DNA of 64,000 nucleotides from Oceanobacillus profundus (GTDB lineage Bacteria > Bacillota > Bacilli > Bacillales > Amphibacillaceae): NCBI RefSeq assembly GCF_003515705.1, contig NZ_QWEH01000003.1, forward strand, positions 62,001 to 126,000. Direction: 5' to 3'. Positions 1-8,817 of this stretch are shown here, in pieces (within the stretch, counting starts at the first letter, position 1; the number at the start of each line of letters is the position of its first letter). A program made the translations under genes and the position numbers. The notes beneath the pieces were generated by a model that saw only the letters and a program-made list of their open reading frames with translations, was not told where the DNA came from and did not search any database.

Positions 1-778
1 GCACCTCCTGGATAATATCTTGTGGGCGGCGACTTCTTTCTTTACCACGTGTCATTGGCACAATACAATAGGTACAGAACTTATCACAGCCATACATAAT
101 GTTTACCCACGCTTTGATCTTACCTTTACGAACCTTTGGAAGGTTTTCAATGACATCTCCCTCTTTGGACCACACTTCAACAATCATTTCTTTTCCAAAG
201 AGCGCTTCTTTCACTAGCTGTGGTAAACGGTGGATATTATGCGTTCCAAAAATAAGGTCAATATGTTGATGTTTCTTTAAGATTCGATCTACTACAGATT
301 CTTCCTGAGACATACAACCACAGACCCCTATGATGAGATCAGGTTTTTCTAATTTAAGCGGTTTTAAATGTCCGATTTCACCAAATACTTTATTCTCTGC
401 ATTTTCACGAATGGCACATGTGTTTAACAAAATAATGTCAGCATCGTTTGTATCGGACGTAGGTTCATAACCCATTTCAGTTAAAATACCAGCCATCACT
501 TCTGTATCATGTTCATTCATTTGACAACCATAGGTGCGAATTAAAAACTTCTTACCTTTTCCAATAGTAGCTACATCTTCTGGAATAGCAAAATCATAAT
601 GAATTTGAACGTCTTCATTCCGACGCTTTCTTGCCTTTTTAATATCCGGAGATTGTGGTTCATAACTTGTCTGGAAATATTTTGAGATCATTTCATCACT
701 TGACGTATTTTTAATTCGTTCTATGTTATTATCTATTGGTATAATTTGAGCTTGTTGTTTTCGTTGTTCTTCGTTCAT
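1..778 (-). CDS. miaB: MiaB, tRNA-2-methylthio-N6-dimethylallyladenosine synthase (partial, 3' end outside window)
   Basis: This radical-SAM methylthiotransferase adds the methylthio group to i6A37 of tRNAs that read codons starting with U. About 259 N-terminal residues lie in the window. After a basic extension comes the UPF0004 domain ([11 protein letters not shown], then LLNTCAIRE and VCGCMSQEE, giving the three cysteines of the auxiliary 4Fe-4S cluster). The start of the radical-SAM domain follows with its CxxxCxxC motif ([13 protein letters not shown]). The ATG at 776-778 follows a clear AAGGAG site. The C-terminal part and TRAM domain must lie before position 1. In B. subtilis tdh and kbl separate spoVS from miaB; here the two are adjacent. 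Confidence 0.95.
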   Translation of the reverse strand, partial: MNEEQRKQQAQIIPIDNNIERIKNTSSDEMISKYFQTSYEPQSPDIKKARKRRNEDVQIHYDFAIPEDVATIGKGKKFLIRTYGCQMNEHDTEVMAGILTEMGYEPTSDTNDADIILLNTCAIRENAENKVFGEIGHLKPLKLEKPDLIIGVCGCMSQEESVVDRILKKHQHIDLIFGTHNIHRLPQLVKEALFGKEMIVEVWSKEGDVIENLPKVRKGKIKAWVNIMYGCDKFCTYCIVPMTRGKERSRRPQDIIQEV

Positions 779-882
779 CAAGAAACTCCTTTCAGGTCAA
801 TTTCACATTATGTATAGGTATACAATAGTAAAGTATAAAGCTTCTAACTAAATTTAACAATACTTCTAACTAGAGAGCAAAT

Positions 883-912
883 AAAAACCTTCCTACAATA
901 ATAGGAAGGTTG
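883..912 (-). terminator. Intrinsic terminator after spoVS
   Basis: On the minus strand a 9 bp stem (AACCTTCCT / AGGAAGGTT) with a 7 base loop is followed by TTTATT. It ends the spoVS transcript and separates it from miaB. Confidence 0.85.
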
Positions 913-926
913 CCAAATTCGTCACA

Positions 927-1187
927 TTATCTTGGTTCAACAATTAACTTAATGGCCGTGCGTTCTTCATTGTCAATTAAAATATCCGTAAATGCAGGAA
1001 TACAAATTAAATCCACTCCGCTTGGTGCTACAAACCCTCTTGCAATGGCTACTGCTTTCACAGATTGATTAAGTGCTCCCGCACCTATCGCCTGAATTTC
1101 CGCTGTGCCACGCTCCCTTAAGACATTCGCAAGTGCGCCTGCTACTGAATTTGGATTTGATTTAGCTGAAACTTTTAATACTTCCAT
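927..1187 (-). CDS. spoVS: Stage V sporulation protein S
   Basis: SpoVS is a small Alba-like protein, conserved in spore formers, that affects septation and spore coat assembly; its biochemical role is poorly defined. The product is 86 residues, the usual family length, and nearly all of it is recognisable, including the GALANVLRERG and AIGAGALNQ segments. An ATG 18 bases upstream is in frame, but the Shine-Dalgarno AAGGAGG lies directly after it, so the ATG at 1187 is the start. A terminator follows. In B. subtilis the gene depends on sigma-H; I could not find both halves of such a promoter here. Confidence 0.96.
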   Translation of the reverse strand: MEVLKVSAKSNPNSVAGALANVLRERGTAEIQAIGAGALNQSVKAVAIARGFVAPSGVDLICIPAFTDILIDNEERTAIKLIVEPR

Positions 1188-1291
1188 TACTAGTACCTCC
1201 TTCATGCGCTATTGTAGTTATATTGCTACTATATTCGTGGAGATGTTAGCTTATTCCCTATAATGTATCTAAGTTAGAAGAATTCAATGGA

Positions 1292-2089
1292 TCAACCGAA
1301 AAATGGGTGATCGTCATTGATGATAATTCGTTCTATCTTAGTTGCTTTACCCGAATTATCATCAATTGTAACCACAATTCCATTTAATTGTGTTCTACCC
1401 GACTTTGTAATTTCAAAACGCACTGGAAGTGATGTTAAAAACCGTTTCAACACAGCTTCACGATCCACCCCTAAAATTCCATCATAAGGACCCGTCATCC
1501 CGACATCTGATATATATGCTGTTCCACCTAGTAAAATACGTTCGTCCGCAGTTTGCGTATGTGTGTGTGTTCCAACTACTGCGCTTACTCTTCCGTCTAA
1601 ATACCAGCCCATTGCTTGTTTTTCACTTGTTGCCTCTCCATGAAAATCAACAAAAATAAGATTCGTTCTTTTTTTAGCTTCTTCGATTAATAGATCTGCT
1701 TTTTGAAATGGATCATCAATTGCCGGAAGAAAGGTCCGTCCTTGAAGATTAATAACAGCTACTTCTTTTCCATTTAGATTAATATACACAATCCCTTTTC
1801 CTGGATTATTTTCTGGAAAGTTAGCTGGACGAATCATATTTTTCGCATCATCAATAAATTCAAAGATTTCTTTTTTGTCCCACGTATGGTTACCCAGCGT
1901 AATTACTTGAGCTCCCCATTCTAAGAATTGTTTATAAATCTTTTCTGTTATCCCCTTACCAGAAGCAGCATTTTCGCCGTTGATAATTGTCATATTTGGG
2001 CGATATTTTTCCTTCAATCGAGGTAAATATTCTTGCACCATATCACGCCCTGGTGAACCAACAACATCACCAATAAATAGTATTCTCAT
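1292..2089 (-). CDS. ymdB: YmdB family metallophosphoesterase (cyclic nucleotide phosphodiesterase)
   Basis: This 265-residue calcineurin-like phosphoesterase belongs to the YmdB family (TIGR00282), characterised in B. subtilis as a di-iron enzyme that hydrolyses 2',3'- or 3',5'-cyclic nucleotides and affects biofilm formation and motility choice. Metal ligands are visible: Asp8 in FIGDVVG, Glu39-Asn40 in NGENAASG, Asn67-His68 in GNHTWD, and later histidines in DFHGEAT and GTHTHTQT. Length equals the B. subtilis protein. It lies between rny and spoVS, as in other Bacillaceae. Confidence 0.95.
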   Translation of the reverse strand: MRILFIGDVVGSPGRDMVQEYLPRLKEKYRPNMTIINGENAASGKGITEKIYKQFLEWGAQVITLGNHTWDKKEIFEFIDDAKNMIRPANFPENNPGKGIVYINLNGKEVAVINLQGRTFLPAIDDPFQKADLLIEEAKKRTNLIFVDFHGEATSEKQAMGWYLDGRVSAVVGTHTHTQTADERILLGGTAYISDVGMTGPYDGILGVDREAVLKRFLTSLPVRFEITKSGRTQLNGIVVTIDDNSGKATKIERIIINDDHPFFG

Positions 2090-2280
2090 CGTTCTATCAT
2101 CCTATCGTTTATAATAGTATAAGTTTTTCATATTGCAAGCTGATTGTCAAAAGATAGCACGAAGGGGCAATCGTCTAATAAGTTTATTTTCCATCAACGA
2201 TAAGCATGAGTTTCACGAGCCAGATTCCAAATTCATTCCAGTTGGCTGTTAATAAAGATATATAGCACCTAACATGCAAA

Positions 2281-2314
2281 AGAGCACAGACACCATTTAG
2301 GATGTCTGTGCTCT
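2281..2314 (-). terminator. Intrinsic terminator after rny
   Basis: A perfect 12 bp stem (AGAGCACAGACA with TGTCTGTGCTCT, 10 base loop) lies just after the rny stop codon and is followed by TTTTG on the minus strand. The 200 bp further down to ymdB shows no gene and no clear promoter. Confidence 0.85.
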
Positions 2315-2316
2315 TC

Positions 2317-3879
2317 TTACTTCGCATATTCAACTGCTCTTGTTTCCCGAATAACAGTCACTTTAATGTGACCAGGATAATCGAGTTCTGATTCTATCCG
2401 TTTTCGTATATCACGTGCTACGCGAACAGATTCAATATCATCAATTTCATCAGGTCTTACCATAATTCGAATTTCTCTACCAGCCTGGATAGCGAATGAT
2501 TTCTCTACTCCTTCAAAGGACTCCGAAATTTCCTCAAGCTTTTCTAAACGCTTGATATAATTTTCAAGTGTCTCACTTCTTGCACCTGGTCTTGCAGCAG
2601 ATAATGCATCGGCTGCGGCTACCAGGACCGCAATAACTGAAGTAGCTTCTTCATCTCCATGATGGGATGCAATCGAATTAATGACAACCTCGTGCTCTTT
2701 GTACTTGATTGCTAGCTCTTTTCCTATCTCAACATGACTGCCTTCCACCTCATGATCAATTGCCTTTCCAATATCATGAAGTAATCCAGCCCTTTTTGCT
2801 AACGTCACGTCCTCGCCAAGTTCTGCAGCAAGCAATCCAGATAAGTAAGCAACCTCTGTTGAGTGTTTCAGCACATTTTGCCCATAGCTTGTACGATATT
2901 TTAGACGACCGAGTATTTTAACTAGATCTGGATGTAACCCATGTATTCCAACTTCAAACGTTGTCTCTTCTCCAACTTCGCGTATATATTCGTCAACTTC
3001 CCGTCTGGCCTTCTCCACCATCTCTTCGATTCTCGCAGGATGAATTCGACCATCCTGCACCAGCTTTTCTAGTGCCATTCGAGCAGTTTCTCGCCTGATT
3101 GGATCGAAACCAGATAATATAACCGCTTCAGGTGTATCATCAATAATCAAATCAATACCTGTTAACGTTTCTAAAGTCCGTATGTTACGACCTTCTCGTC
3201 CAATAATACGACCTTTCATTTCATCATTCGGAAGGTTTACGACAGAAACGGTTGTCTCTGCAACATGATCAGCAGCACAGCGCTGTAAAGCTAAAGATAG
3301 GAGACTTTTCGCCTTCTTATCCGACTCTTCTTTCGCTCGATTTTCAGCTTCCTTAATCATTACAGCAGCTTCGTGTTTCGTTTCTTTTTCGATTCGTTCT
3401 AAAATAATCTGCCTAGCCTGGTCAGTTGTATATCCTGAAATGCGCTCAAGCTCAGTTTGCTGCTCTTGTTTCATAGCTTCCACTTTGCTTTCCATTTCTT
3501 CAATTTGTTGTTGTCTGTCTGTTAAAGATTGTTCTTTCTTCTCTAACATTAATTCACGCTTGTCTAATGTTTCACTTTTTCTGTCCAGGTTTTCTTCTTT
3601 TTGCATCAGACGGTTTTCCTGTTTTTGAGCTTCGGAACGTCGCTCACGTAACTCTTCTTCTGTCTGCTGACGAAGCTTGTGATTTTCATCCTTTGCTTCA
3701 AGAAGCGCTTCTTTTTTAATCGCATCTGCATTTCTGCGAGCTTCTTCCATCTTTTGTTTTGCGAAGGTTTCCGCACTGGAAATTTTAGCTTCTGCAATAG
3801 ATTTACGTATCAGATAACCAACAACAATACCGACGATCAGAGCAAGCAAAATGGAGATGATTAAAAGAATAATGTCCAT
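2317..3879 (-). CDS. rny: Ribonuclease Y
   Basis: RNase Y is the membrane-anchored endoribonuclease that starts bulk mRNA decay in Firmicutes. The 520-residue product matches the usual length. Domains in order: an N-terminal transmembrane helix (about 3-23), a long charged coiled coil (about 25-200), a KH domain ([13 protein letters not shown]) and an HD domain ([12 protein letters not shown]). Upstream in-frame codons exist, but the start at 3879 follows AGGAGGTG and gives the anchor sequence MDIILL. A sigma-A-like promoter lies about 100 bp upstream and a terminator follows. The protein is expected to work with PNPase, also encoded in this window. Confidence 0.97.
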   Translation of the reverse strand: MDIILLIISILLALIVGIVVGYLIRKSIAEAKISSAETFAKQKMEEARRNADAIKKEALLEAKDENHKLRQQTEEELRERRSEAQKQENRLMQKEENLDRKSETLDKRELMLEKKEQSLTDRQQQIEEMESKVEAMKQEQQTELERISGYTTDQARQIILERIEKETKHEAAVMIKEAENRAKEESDKKAKSLLSLALQRCAADHVAETTVSVVNLPNDEMKGRIIGREGRNIRTLETLTGIDLIIDDTPEAVILSGFDPIRRETARMALEKLVQDGRIHPARIEEMVEKARREVDEYIREVGEETTFEVGIHGLHPDLVKILGRLKYRTSYGQNVLKHSTEVAYLSGLLAAELGEDVTLAKRAGLLHDIGKAIDHEVEGSHVEIGKELAIKYKEHEVVINSIASHHGDEEATSVIAVLVAAADALSAARPGARSETLENYIKRLEKLEEISESFEGVEKSFAIQAGREIRIMVRPDEIDDIESVRVARDIRKRIESELDYPGHIKVTVIRETRAVEYAK

Positions 3880-3981
3880 GATTTCACCTCCTATTGCTAT
3901 AAAATTGTACAATTCATATTGTCGGCATGTAACATTCTGAATGCATTAAACATTAAAGTAACTTTATAATAGAATTATAAA

Positions 3982-4009
3982 ATTATACATCTTTAATTTT
4001 AATTGTGAA
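3982..4009 (-). promoter_or_regulatory. Putative sigma-A promoter of rny
   Basis: On the minus strand TTCACA, 16 bases, then TATAAT, ending about 100 bp before the rny start. Both hexamers are near consensus and no other gene lies between. Confidence 0.55.
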
Positions 4010-4136
4010 AACAGCTAATGTCAAGAAAACCCACAACTATATGTATAAAAACTTTCCAGATTGTGGTTTTAGTCTTTGAAATTATGAATAAATCAGTATA
4101 TTTAAGCTGTACTATTTTTCGCTTGAACCTACAAAA

Positions 4137-4240
4137 GAATAAAAGCGGAAGCGCTCGAATAGGGACGTACCAAGGTTAGAGAAGTCTCGCTAGGCGCTGG
4201 ACATAGCTGTTGCAGTAGCTATGCTGTCCACAACATTCAA
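4137..4240. repeat. Dispersed intergenic repeat, GCGGAAGCGCTCG type
   Basis: The stretch starts AAAAGCGGAAGCGCTCG, continues with AGGCGCTGGACATAGCTG and ends in imperfect hairpins (for example TAGCTGTTGCAGTAGCTA). The first part recurs in degraded form near 19841 (AGCAGAAGTGCTCGATTAGCGACG). From memory it resembles the AGCGGAGGCG...GCGCTGGAG repeats common between genes in Bacillaceae. It is GC-richer than its surroundings and has no open reading frame. Confidence 0.6.
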
Positions 4241-4258
4241 CATTTATAATTTACAAAT

Positions 4259-4300
4259 TGAAAAACCTTGATCATGCGATAAGCAACCGATCAAGGTTTT
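4259..4300 (-). terminator. Intrinsic terminator after recA
   Basis: Minus strand AAACCTTGATC, a loop of about 15 bases, GATCAAGGTTTTTC. It is an 11 bp stem with a U tract just after the recA stop codon. Confidence 0.85.
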
Positions 4301-4306
4301 ATATGC

Positions 4307-5365
4307 TTACATATCCAAAGTTTCCTGCTCAGTTGTTTCCTTGCTGTCACTTGCTTTTCCTTCTGCTTCTGTACCGTCATCATCCAGGTTATAGTGCTTA
4401 CGAATTTCACCATGAATTTCATTCATGATTGGTTCGTTTTCTAATAGGAATTGCTTCGAGTTTTCACGGCCCTGACCTAGTCTTTCGCCCTTGTAGGAAT
4501 ACCATGCACCACTCTTAAGCACAACATCCAACTCAGAACCGATATCAAGAATTTCTCCTTCTTTCGAAATTCCCTTACCATACATAATGTCGACTTCGGC
4601 TTGTTTGAATGGCGGAGCGACTTTATTTTTAACAACTTTAATTCTAGCTCTATTCCCAACCGCATCATTTCCAGCTTTTAGCGTTTCTGCACGACGTACT
4701 TCTAAACGAACAGAAGAATAGAATTTAAGTGCACGTCCACCTGGTGTTGTCTCTGGGTTTCCGAACATAACCCCAACTTTTTCACGAATTTGGTTAATGA
4801 AAATAGCTGTTGTTTTTGATTTATTAATTGCTCCAGAAAGCTTTCTTAATGCTTGTGACATTAGTCGCGCCTGTAATCCAACATGTGCGTCTCCCATGTC
4901 TCCTTCGATTTCTGCTTTTGGTACGAGGGCCGCTACCGAGTCAACAACGATAATATCTACAGCACCACTTCGTACAAGTGCTTCAGCAATTTCTAGTGCT
5001 TGCTCACCCGTGTCAGGCTGTGATAAAAGCAACTCATCAATATTTACACCTAAGGCTCTCGCATAAATGGGATCTAATGCATGCTCGGCATCAATAAACG
5101 CAGCTTGTCCACCCTGCTTTTGCGCCTCAGCGATTGCATGCAGTGCCACAGTTGTTTTACCTGATGACTCCGGACCATATATTTCAATAACTCTTCCTCT
5201 AGGATATCCACCAATACCTAGTGCAACATCCAATGCCAACGATCCACTAGGTATCGTTGCTATTTTCTGAGCTTCATTTTCACCTAGTTTCATAATGGAG
5301 CCTTTACCAAATTGTTTCTCTATTTGTCTCAAAGCCATATCTAAAGCTTGTTTTCTATCACTCAA
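4307..5365 (-). CDS. recA: Recombinase RecA
   Basis: RecA forms filaments on single-stranded DNA, catalyses strand exchange and triggers LexA self-cleavage. The 352-residue product has the Walker A motif GPESSGKT (64-71), the Walker B strand ending [10 protein letters not shown], the [20 protein letters not shown] loop region and an acidic C-terminal tail rich in E and D. The start is TTG at 5363-5365, set by AAGGAGG eight bases upstream; no nearby in-frame ATG gives a better fit. A LexA-like box and sigma-A promoter precede it. It stands alone between cinA and rny, with its own terminator. Confidence 0.98.
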   Translation of the reverse strand: MSDRKQALDMALRQIEKQFGKGSIMKLGENEAQKIATIPSGSLALDVALGIGGYPRGRVIEIYGPESSGKTTVALHAIAEAQKQGGQAAFIDAEHALDPIYARALGVNIDELLLSQPDTGEQALEIAEALVRSGAVDIIVVDSVAALVPKAEIEGDMGDAHVGLQARLMSQALRKLSGAINKSKTTAIFINQIREKVGVMFGNPETTPGGRALKFYSSVRLEVRRAETLKAGNDAVGNRARIKVVKNKVAPPFKQAEVDIMYGKGISKEGEILDIGSELDVVLKSGAWYSYKGERLGQGRENSKQFLLENEPIMNEIHGEIRKHYNLDDDGTEAEGKASDSKETTEQETLDM

Positions 5366-5395
5366 CGAAACTACCTCCTTGATTTATCTATATTC

Positions 5396-5424
5396 ATCAT
5401 ACATGTTTTTTCGGTATTTGCCAA
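5396..5424 (-). promoter_or_regulatory. Sigma-A promoter of recA
   Basis: On the minus strand TTGGCA, a 17 base spacer, TATGAT. Both elements match five of six consensus bases and the spacing is ideal. The recA start codon is about 30 bp downstream. Confidence 0.75.
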
Positions 5425-5432
5425 GTAAAAAA

Positions 5433-5446
5433 CGAATAGATGTTCT
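5433..5446 (-). promoter_or_regulatory. Putative LexA (SOS) box upstream of recA
   Basis: The minus-strand 14-mer AGAACATCTATTCG matches 11 of 14 positions of the Bacillus LexA site CGAACATATGTTCG. It lies just upstream of the recA -35 hexamer, a plausible operator position. The imperfect second half lowers confidence. Confidence 0.6.
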
Positions 5447-5538
5447 TATATTTTCGAAGTAAAAGTTATCCAAGATTCTTACTTTTAATAGTATTGAATC
5501 GCTTAAATATTATTTTTTATTGTATAGGCTGGTCTAAA

Positions 5539-6786
5539 TTATGATTTTAAGTAATTAAACAAAAGTTCTAACCCCTTTAAACAAGCCCTTTTGCGGACTG
5601 CAGAACGTGCGCCATTGAATAAAAATGACTCTACTTTTTTGTAGCCATTTTTATCAGAAATAGCAATATACACTTTTCCTACTGGCTGACCTTCCATTTC
5701 ATCTGGTCCGGCTACTCCTGTAAAACCAATGCCAATCTGGGAAGCAAACTTGATTCGGATCTGTTCTGCCATCTCATAGGCACACGCTTCGCTTACAGTC
5801 CCTTTTTCCTGAATGGTTTGCTCAGTGACACCAAGTATATTTCGTTTGATTGCTGTATCATAGCAAACAAGTCCACCTGAACACACACGAGAAGCGCCGC
5901 TAACAGATATGATTTTTTCTGTAAACATCCCTCCAGTTAAACTTTCAGCAGCTGCCATTTTTTTATTTTGTTTCAGAAGTAACTCTACAATGACTTGCTC
6001 GATTGTTTGATCATTTTCTCCAAAGTAGTGACCTCCAACCCTTGCTAAAATCTGCTCTTTTGTTTTTCCGAGCAGTTCATCAAGCTGCTTCTCTGATGCC
6101 CCTTTTGCGGTTAATCGAATAACGACGCCATCATCCTGAGCAAGGGGAGCGATAGTTGGATTACTCTGGGCAATAATTAGATCTTTTAATTCATGTTCCA
6201 GTGTTGACTCACCAATACCTATAAATTTCAGCACTAATGATTTTATCATCTGCTCATCACCAGTCAAATCACGTAAAAACGGCACAATTTCGTCCGTTGT
6301 AATCCGTTTCATTTCCCTTGGAACTCCAGGAAGGAAAAACCATACCCTTCCTTCCAGTTCTACTTTCATGCCCGGTGCCATTCCTGCATTATTTTCCAAT
6401 ACAGTGCACCCCTTAAAAATTCGTGCTTGCTTGCGATTGTTTGGAGTCATCTTTGAAGTATGATTTTTAAAATACCTTTCAATTTTATCAAGTGTTGCTT
6501 TATGCTCCACCATTTCCAGCTTACTTATTTGCTGGAATGCCTCTCTTGTTAAATCATCATCAGTTGGACCGAGCCCACCAGTAACGATAATAATATCGGA
6601 TCTATTTTGCGCTTGCAAAAAAGCCTCTTCAACACGGTTTAAATTATCACCCACGACAGCATGATTATAGACATTAATCCCATACTGTGCCAGTTGCTGA
6701 GATAACCATTGTGCATTCGTATTCGCGATCTGCCCAAGCAACAACTCTGTCCCAACTGCTACAATTTCAGCTTTCAATTGTTTCAT
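5539..6786 (-). CDS. cinA: CinA, competence/damage-inducible protein with C-terminal PncC-type domain
   Basis: The product (415 residues, as in B. subtilis) has an N-terminal MoCF-like domain (AVGTELLLGQIANTN, VTGGLGPTDDD) and a C-terminal CinA domain (AAESLTGG, GFTGVAGP). In related proteins these have ADP-ribose pyrophosphatase and nicotinamide-nucleotide amidohydrolase activity in the pyridine nucleotide cycle. The start at 6786 follows AAGGAG with eight base spacing and overlaps the pgsA stop by four bases (ATGA), so the two genes are translationally coupled. recA follows but has its own promoter. Confidence 0.95.
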   Translation of the reverse strand: MKQLKAEIVAVGTELLLGQIANTNAQWLSQQLAQYGINVYNHAVVGDNLNRVEEAFLQAQNRSDIIIVTGGLGPTDDDLTREAFQQISKLEMVEHKATLDKIERYFKNHTSKMTPNNRKQARIFKGCTVLENNAGMAPGMKVELEGRVWFFLPGVPREMKRITTDEIVPFLRDLTGDEQMIKSLVLKFIGIGESTLEHELKDLIIAQSNPTIAPLAQDDGVVIRLTAKGASEKQLDELLGKTKEQILARVGGHYFGENDQTIEQVIVELLLKQNKKMAAAESLTGGMFTEKIISVSGASRVCSGGLVCYDTAIKRNILGVTEQTIQEKGTVSEACAYEMAEQIRIKFASQIGIGFTGVAGPDEMEGQPVGKVYIAISDKNGYKKVESFLFNGARSAVRKRACLKGLELLFNYLKS

Positions 6787-7364
6787 TTGTTCGACTCCTT
6801 CATCACATGCCAATTTTTGACGAAATAATCAATACCAGAAACTACTGTAAAGAACAATGCGATATATAACATAATTATACCAAACGGAAAATCAATATAA
6901 GCAAACGGGAAGTTATGCAGCAATAAAACTGCGATTGCAATCATTTGTGTAGCTGTCTTCAATTTACCCATTTTTCCTGCAGCAAGTACAATTCCTTCAC
7001 CTGCAGCTACAAGGCGTAGTCCAGTTACTGCAAATTCCCTGCTTATAATAATGATAACAACCCATGCAGGAGCTAATCCCATTTCAATTAACAAAATAAG
7101 CGCAGCTGAAACAAGTAATTTGTCTGCTAAGGGATCCATAAACTTACCTAGATTGGTAACTAAATTAAATTTTCTAGCATAATAACCATCTATCCAATCG
7201 GTTCCTGCTGCGATAATAAAAATCAATGCAGCAATAAAATGTGCTATAGGTAAGTCTGCCGCACCGATGTCCCAAGTACCCCAATCCAAAGGTAAGCTGA
7301 GTAAAAGTATAAAAATGGGTATCATCATAATACGTGATAATGTGAGTCGATTTGGTAAATTCAT
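6783..7364 (-). CDS. pgsA: CDP-diacylglycerol-glycerol-3-phosphate 3-phosphatidyltransferase
   Basis: PgsA makes phosphatidylglycerophosphate, the committed step to phosphatidylglycerol. The 193-residue membrane protein has several hydrophobic helices and the CDP-alcohol phosphotransferase signature DGx2ARx8Gx3Dx3D (within DWIDGYYARKF...GKFMDPLADK). An upstream in-frame extension of 17 codons is rejected because TTAGGAGG lies just before the ATG at 7364. cinA overlaps its end by four bases. This gene is essential in most Firmicutes. Confidence 0.96.
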   Translation of the reverse strand: MNLPNRLTLSRIMMIPIFILLLSLPLDWGTWDIGAADLPIAHFIAALIFIIAAGTDWIDGYYARKFNLVTNLGKFMDPLADKLLVSAALILLIEMGLAPAWVVIIIISREFAVTGLRLVAAGEGIVLAAGKMGKLKTATQMIAIAVLLLHNFPFAYIDFPFGIIMLYIALFFTVVSGIDYFVKNWHVMKESNK

Positions 7365-7736
7365 TTGTTTGTTTCCTCCTAATTTTTTAAAATTGATTGA
7401 TTGAAAACTTGGCATTCGTTAAAGGGATTCTTACGTAAGCAATCTTTGCTTTCTTAGCAGCCCTTATACTTTTGAGTACAGGATTTTTAGGCCAATGTCT
7501 CAGTTGCACTTATGGACTTCCTAACTCAAAAATGATATAAAAACCCTTCCACATAGGTAAAGGGAAGGGTTTTATCACACATTAACGGGCTGTAATACCC
7601 TTGTGGTATAGACAGCCCATAAATTCCTGAATCTGTTCAACTTACATGCAGTAGACAACCTACCTTATGAAGTTTCACTTTATCTATGGTATTCAGTTTC
7701 TACAACGATCCACCATATAAAACATAAATGCTATAG
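7365..7736. other. Intergenic region pgsA-rodZ
   Basis: No gene is seen in these 372 bp. They hold the rodZ terminator and a second hairpin at about 7585-7616 (GGGCTGT...ACAGCCC with an inner ATACC/GGTAT pairing) that lacks a U tract. The part next to pgsA carries TTGAAAACTTGGC, also found before nusA at about 42059, perhaps a degraded repeat. No convincing pgsA promoter could be picked. Confidence 0.6.
7536..7574 (-). terminator. Intrinsic terminator downstream of rodZ
   Basis: Minus strand AAACCCTTCC, 12 base loop, GGAAGGGTTTTTAT. It lies about 165 bp past rodZ and would stop transcription before pgsA. Confidence 0.8.
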
Positions 7737-8651
7737 TTAACGCGTAATACTTAAATTCAAGCGTTGGTGTACATACTGCCCAGCATCAACAGGATACTCC
7801 AGCTCAACACCATTAATAGAAATTTTTAAAGCAGGAGCATACCCAACATTAAATGAGATTGTCTCAGCATCACTGATATCAATTTCTACCGGTGATTCAT
7901 CAGCAGAAAAACTACTATTATAGAAAGCTTCCCCACCTTCTTCTCTGATTTCTAACCATGTATGATGTTCAGGGTCAGCAGACTCCAATGTAATGATTAC
8001 CTTTTCGCCAGCATTCGCCATTTCAATTGTAGAAACAGGTTGAGAACCAGTTCCTTCCTCTGTAACCGTAAACTCAGGGTCTGATTGTTCATTTGATTCT
8101 TCTTGCGTTTCATCTTCATTTTCTTCATCGTTTGTATTTTCATCTGAACCATCTGCTTCATCTTCAGCACCGTCATTGCCTGTTCCAGTATCATTTGGAT
8201 TCGTAATAATAACATTATCATCCGGTTCCTCTACAGGATTCGTTGAATCCCCAGCCATGTTTTCTCGAATAAACCACCAAGCAACAAAGACAATACCGAC
8301 AATTAATAAGACCACTATTATAGTTGGAATTAATGAAGATATGCCACCGGATGATTTCTCCGTCTGATTTTCTTTCCTTGTCCGCTGCATTCTTGTATAT
8401 TGTACGTTTTCTTCTTCTGTACTAGGAATTTCTTCTTTATGTTCTTCTACTAATTCGTTCGGATTCAGTCCGACTGCATTTGCATATTCCTTAATAAATG
8501 CTCTTGCATAGAACTTACCAGGTAAAATATGCAGATTCCCTTCCTCGATTGCCACTAAATATCTTTTTTGAATTTTTGTCGTTTCCTGTAAACTATCCAG
8601 AGATAATCCACTAGCAAGACGCGCCTCTTTCAGCTTCGCCCCTACATCCAT
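7737..8651 (-). CDS. rodZ: RodZ-like cell-shape protein (YmfM)
   Basis: RodZ links the MreB cytoskeleton to the elongation machinery. The 304-residue product has an N-terminal cytoplasmic HTH domain of the Cro/CI type (about 5-75: LKEARLASGLSLDSLQ), a basic stretch, one transmembrane helix (about 105-130), a very acidic low-complexity linker rich in D, E and N, and a C-terminal DUF4115 beta domain outside the membrane. The ATG at 8651 follows GGAAGGTG; a GTG three codons earlier overlaps that site. The linker is the most charged stretch in the window. The gene lies between ymfK and pgsA, as in B. subtilis, with a hairpin repeat upstream. Confidence 0.93.
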   Translation of the reverse strand: MDVGAKLKEARLASGLSLDSLQETTKIQKRYLVAIEEGNLHILPGKFYARAFIKEYANAVGLNPNELVEEHKEEIPSTEEENVQYTRMQRTRKENQTEKSSGGISSLIPTIIVVLLIVGIVFVAWWFIRENMAGDSTNPVEEPDDNVIITNPNDTGTGNDGAEDEADGSDENTNDEENEDETQEESNEQSDPEFTVTEEGTGSQPVSTIEMANAGEKVIITLESADPEHHTWLEIREEGGEAFYNSSFSADESPVEIDISDAETISFNVGYAPALKISINGVELEYPVDAGQYVHQRLNLSITR

Positions 8652-8675
8652 ATATAACACCTTCCATTTTATAGG

Positions 8676-8808
8676 TAGTTCAAAAAGTCCGGTAAAAATG
8701 ACTCATCGAGAGCAGAGGAATTCGACTAGGTACCGACAAGTCCTGTGGAAGCCTGGCAAAAAACTATGACCCACAAACCTCTCGATCCTTATAATCCTCT
8801 TTTTTAAA
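8676..8808. repeat. Hairpin repeat, copy A (TTCAAAAAGTCCGGTAAAAA family)
   Basis: It begins TTCAAAAAGTCCGGTAAAAA and ends near CCTCTTTTTTAAAC. Inside are ATCGAGAG near the left and CTCTCGAT near the right, so the element folds back on itself. It is the shortest and most diverged of three copies (others at 17402 and 52111). All three lie between co-oriented minus-strand genes and in the same orientation. Confidence 0.85.
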
Positions 8809-8817
8809 CATGAACTT

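Larger units (their letters stand above)
3880..4306. other. Intergenic region rny-recA
   Basis: This 427 bp has no supported gene. It holds the recA terminator, a dispersed repeat and a promoter for rny, each listed separately. The rest is AT-rich with no other structure I can see. Confidence 0.7.

Noticed and set aside
1188-1291. Sigma-H promoter for spoVS
   Set aside because: AGGGAATAA fits the -10 but no matching -35 lies at the right distance.
3879-3912. Longer N-terminus for RNase Y
   Set aside because: The extra 11 codons overlap the AGGAGGTG ribosome site and would precede the membrane anchor found in the family.
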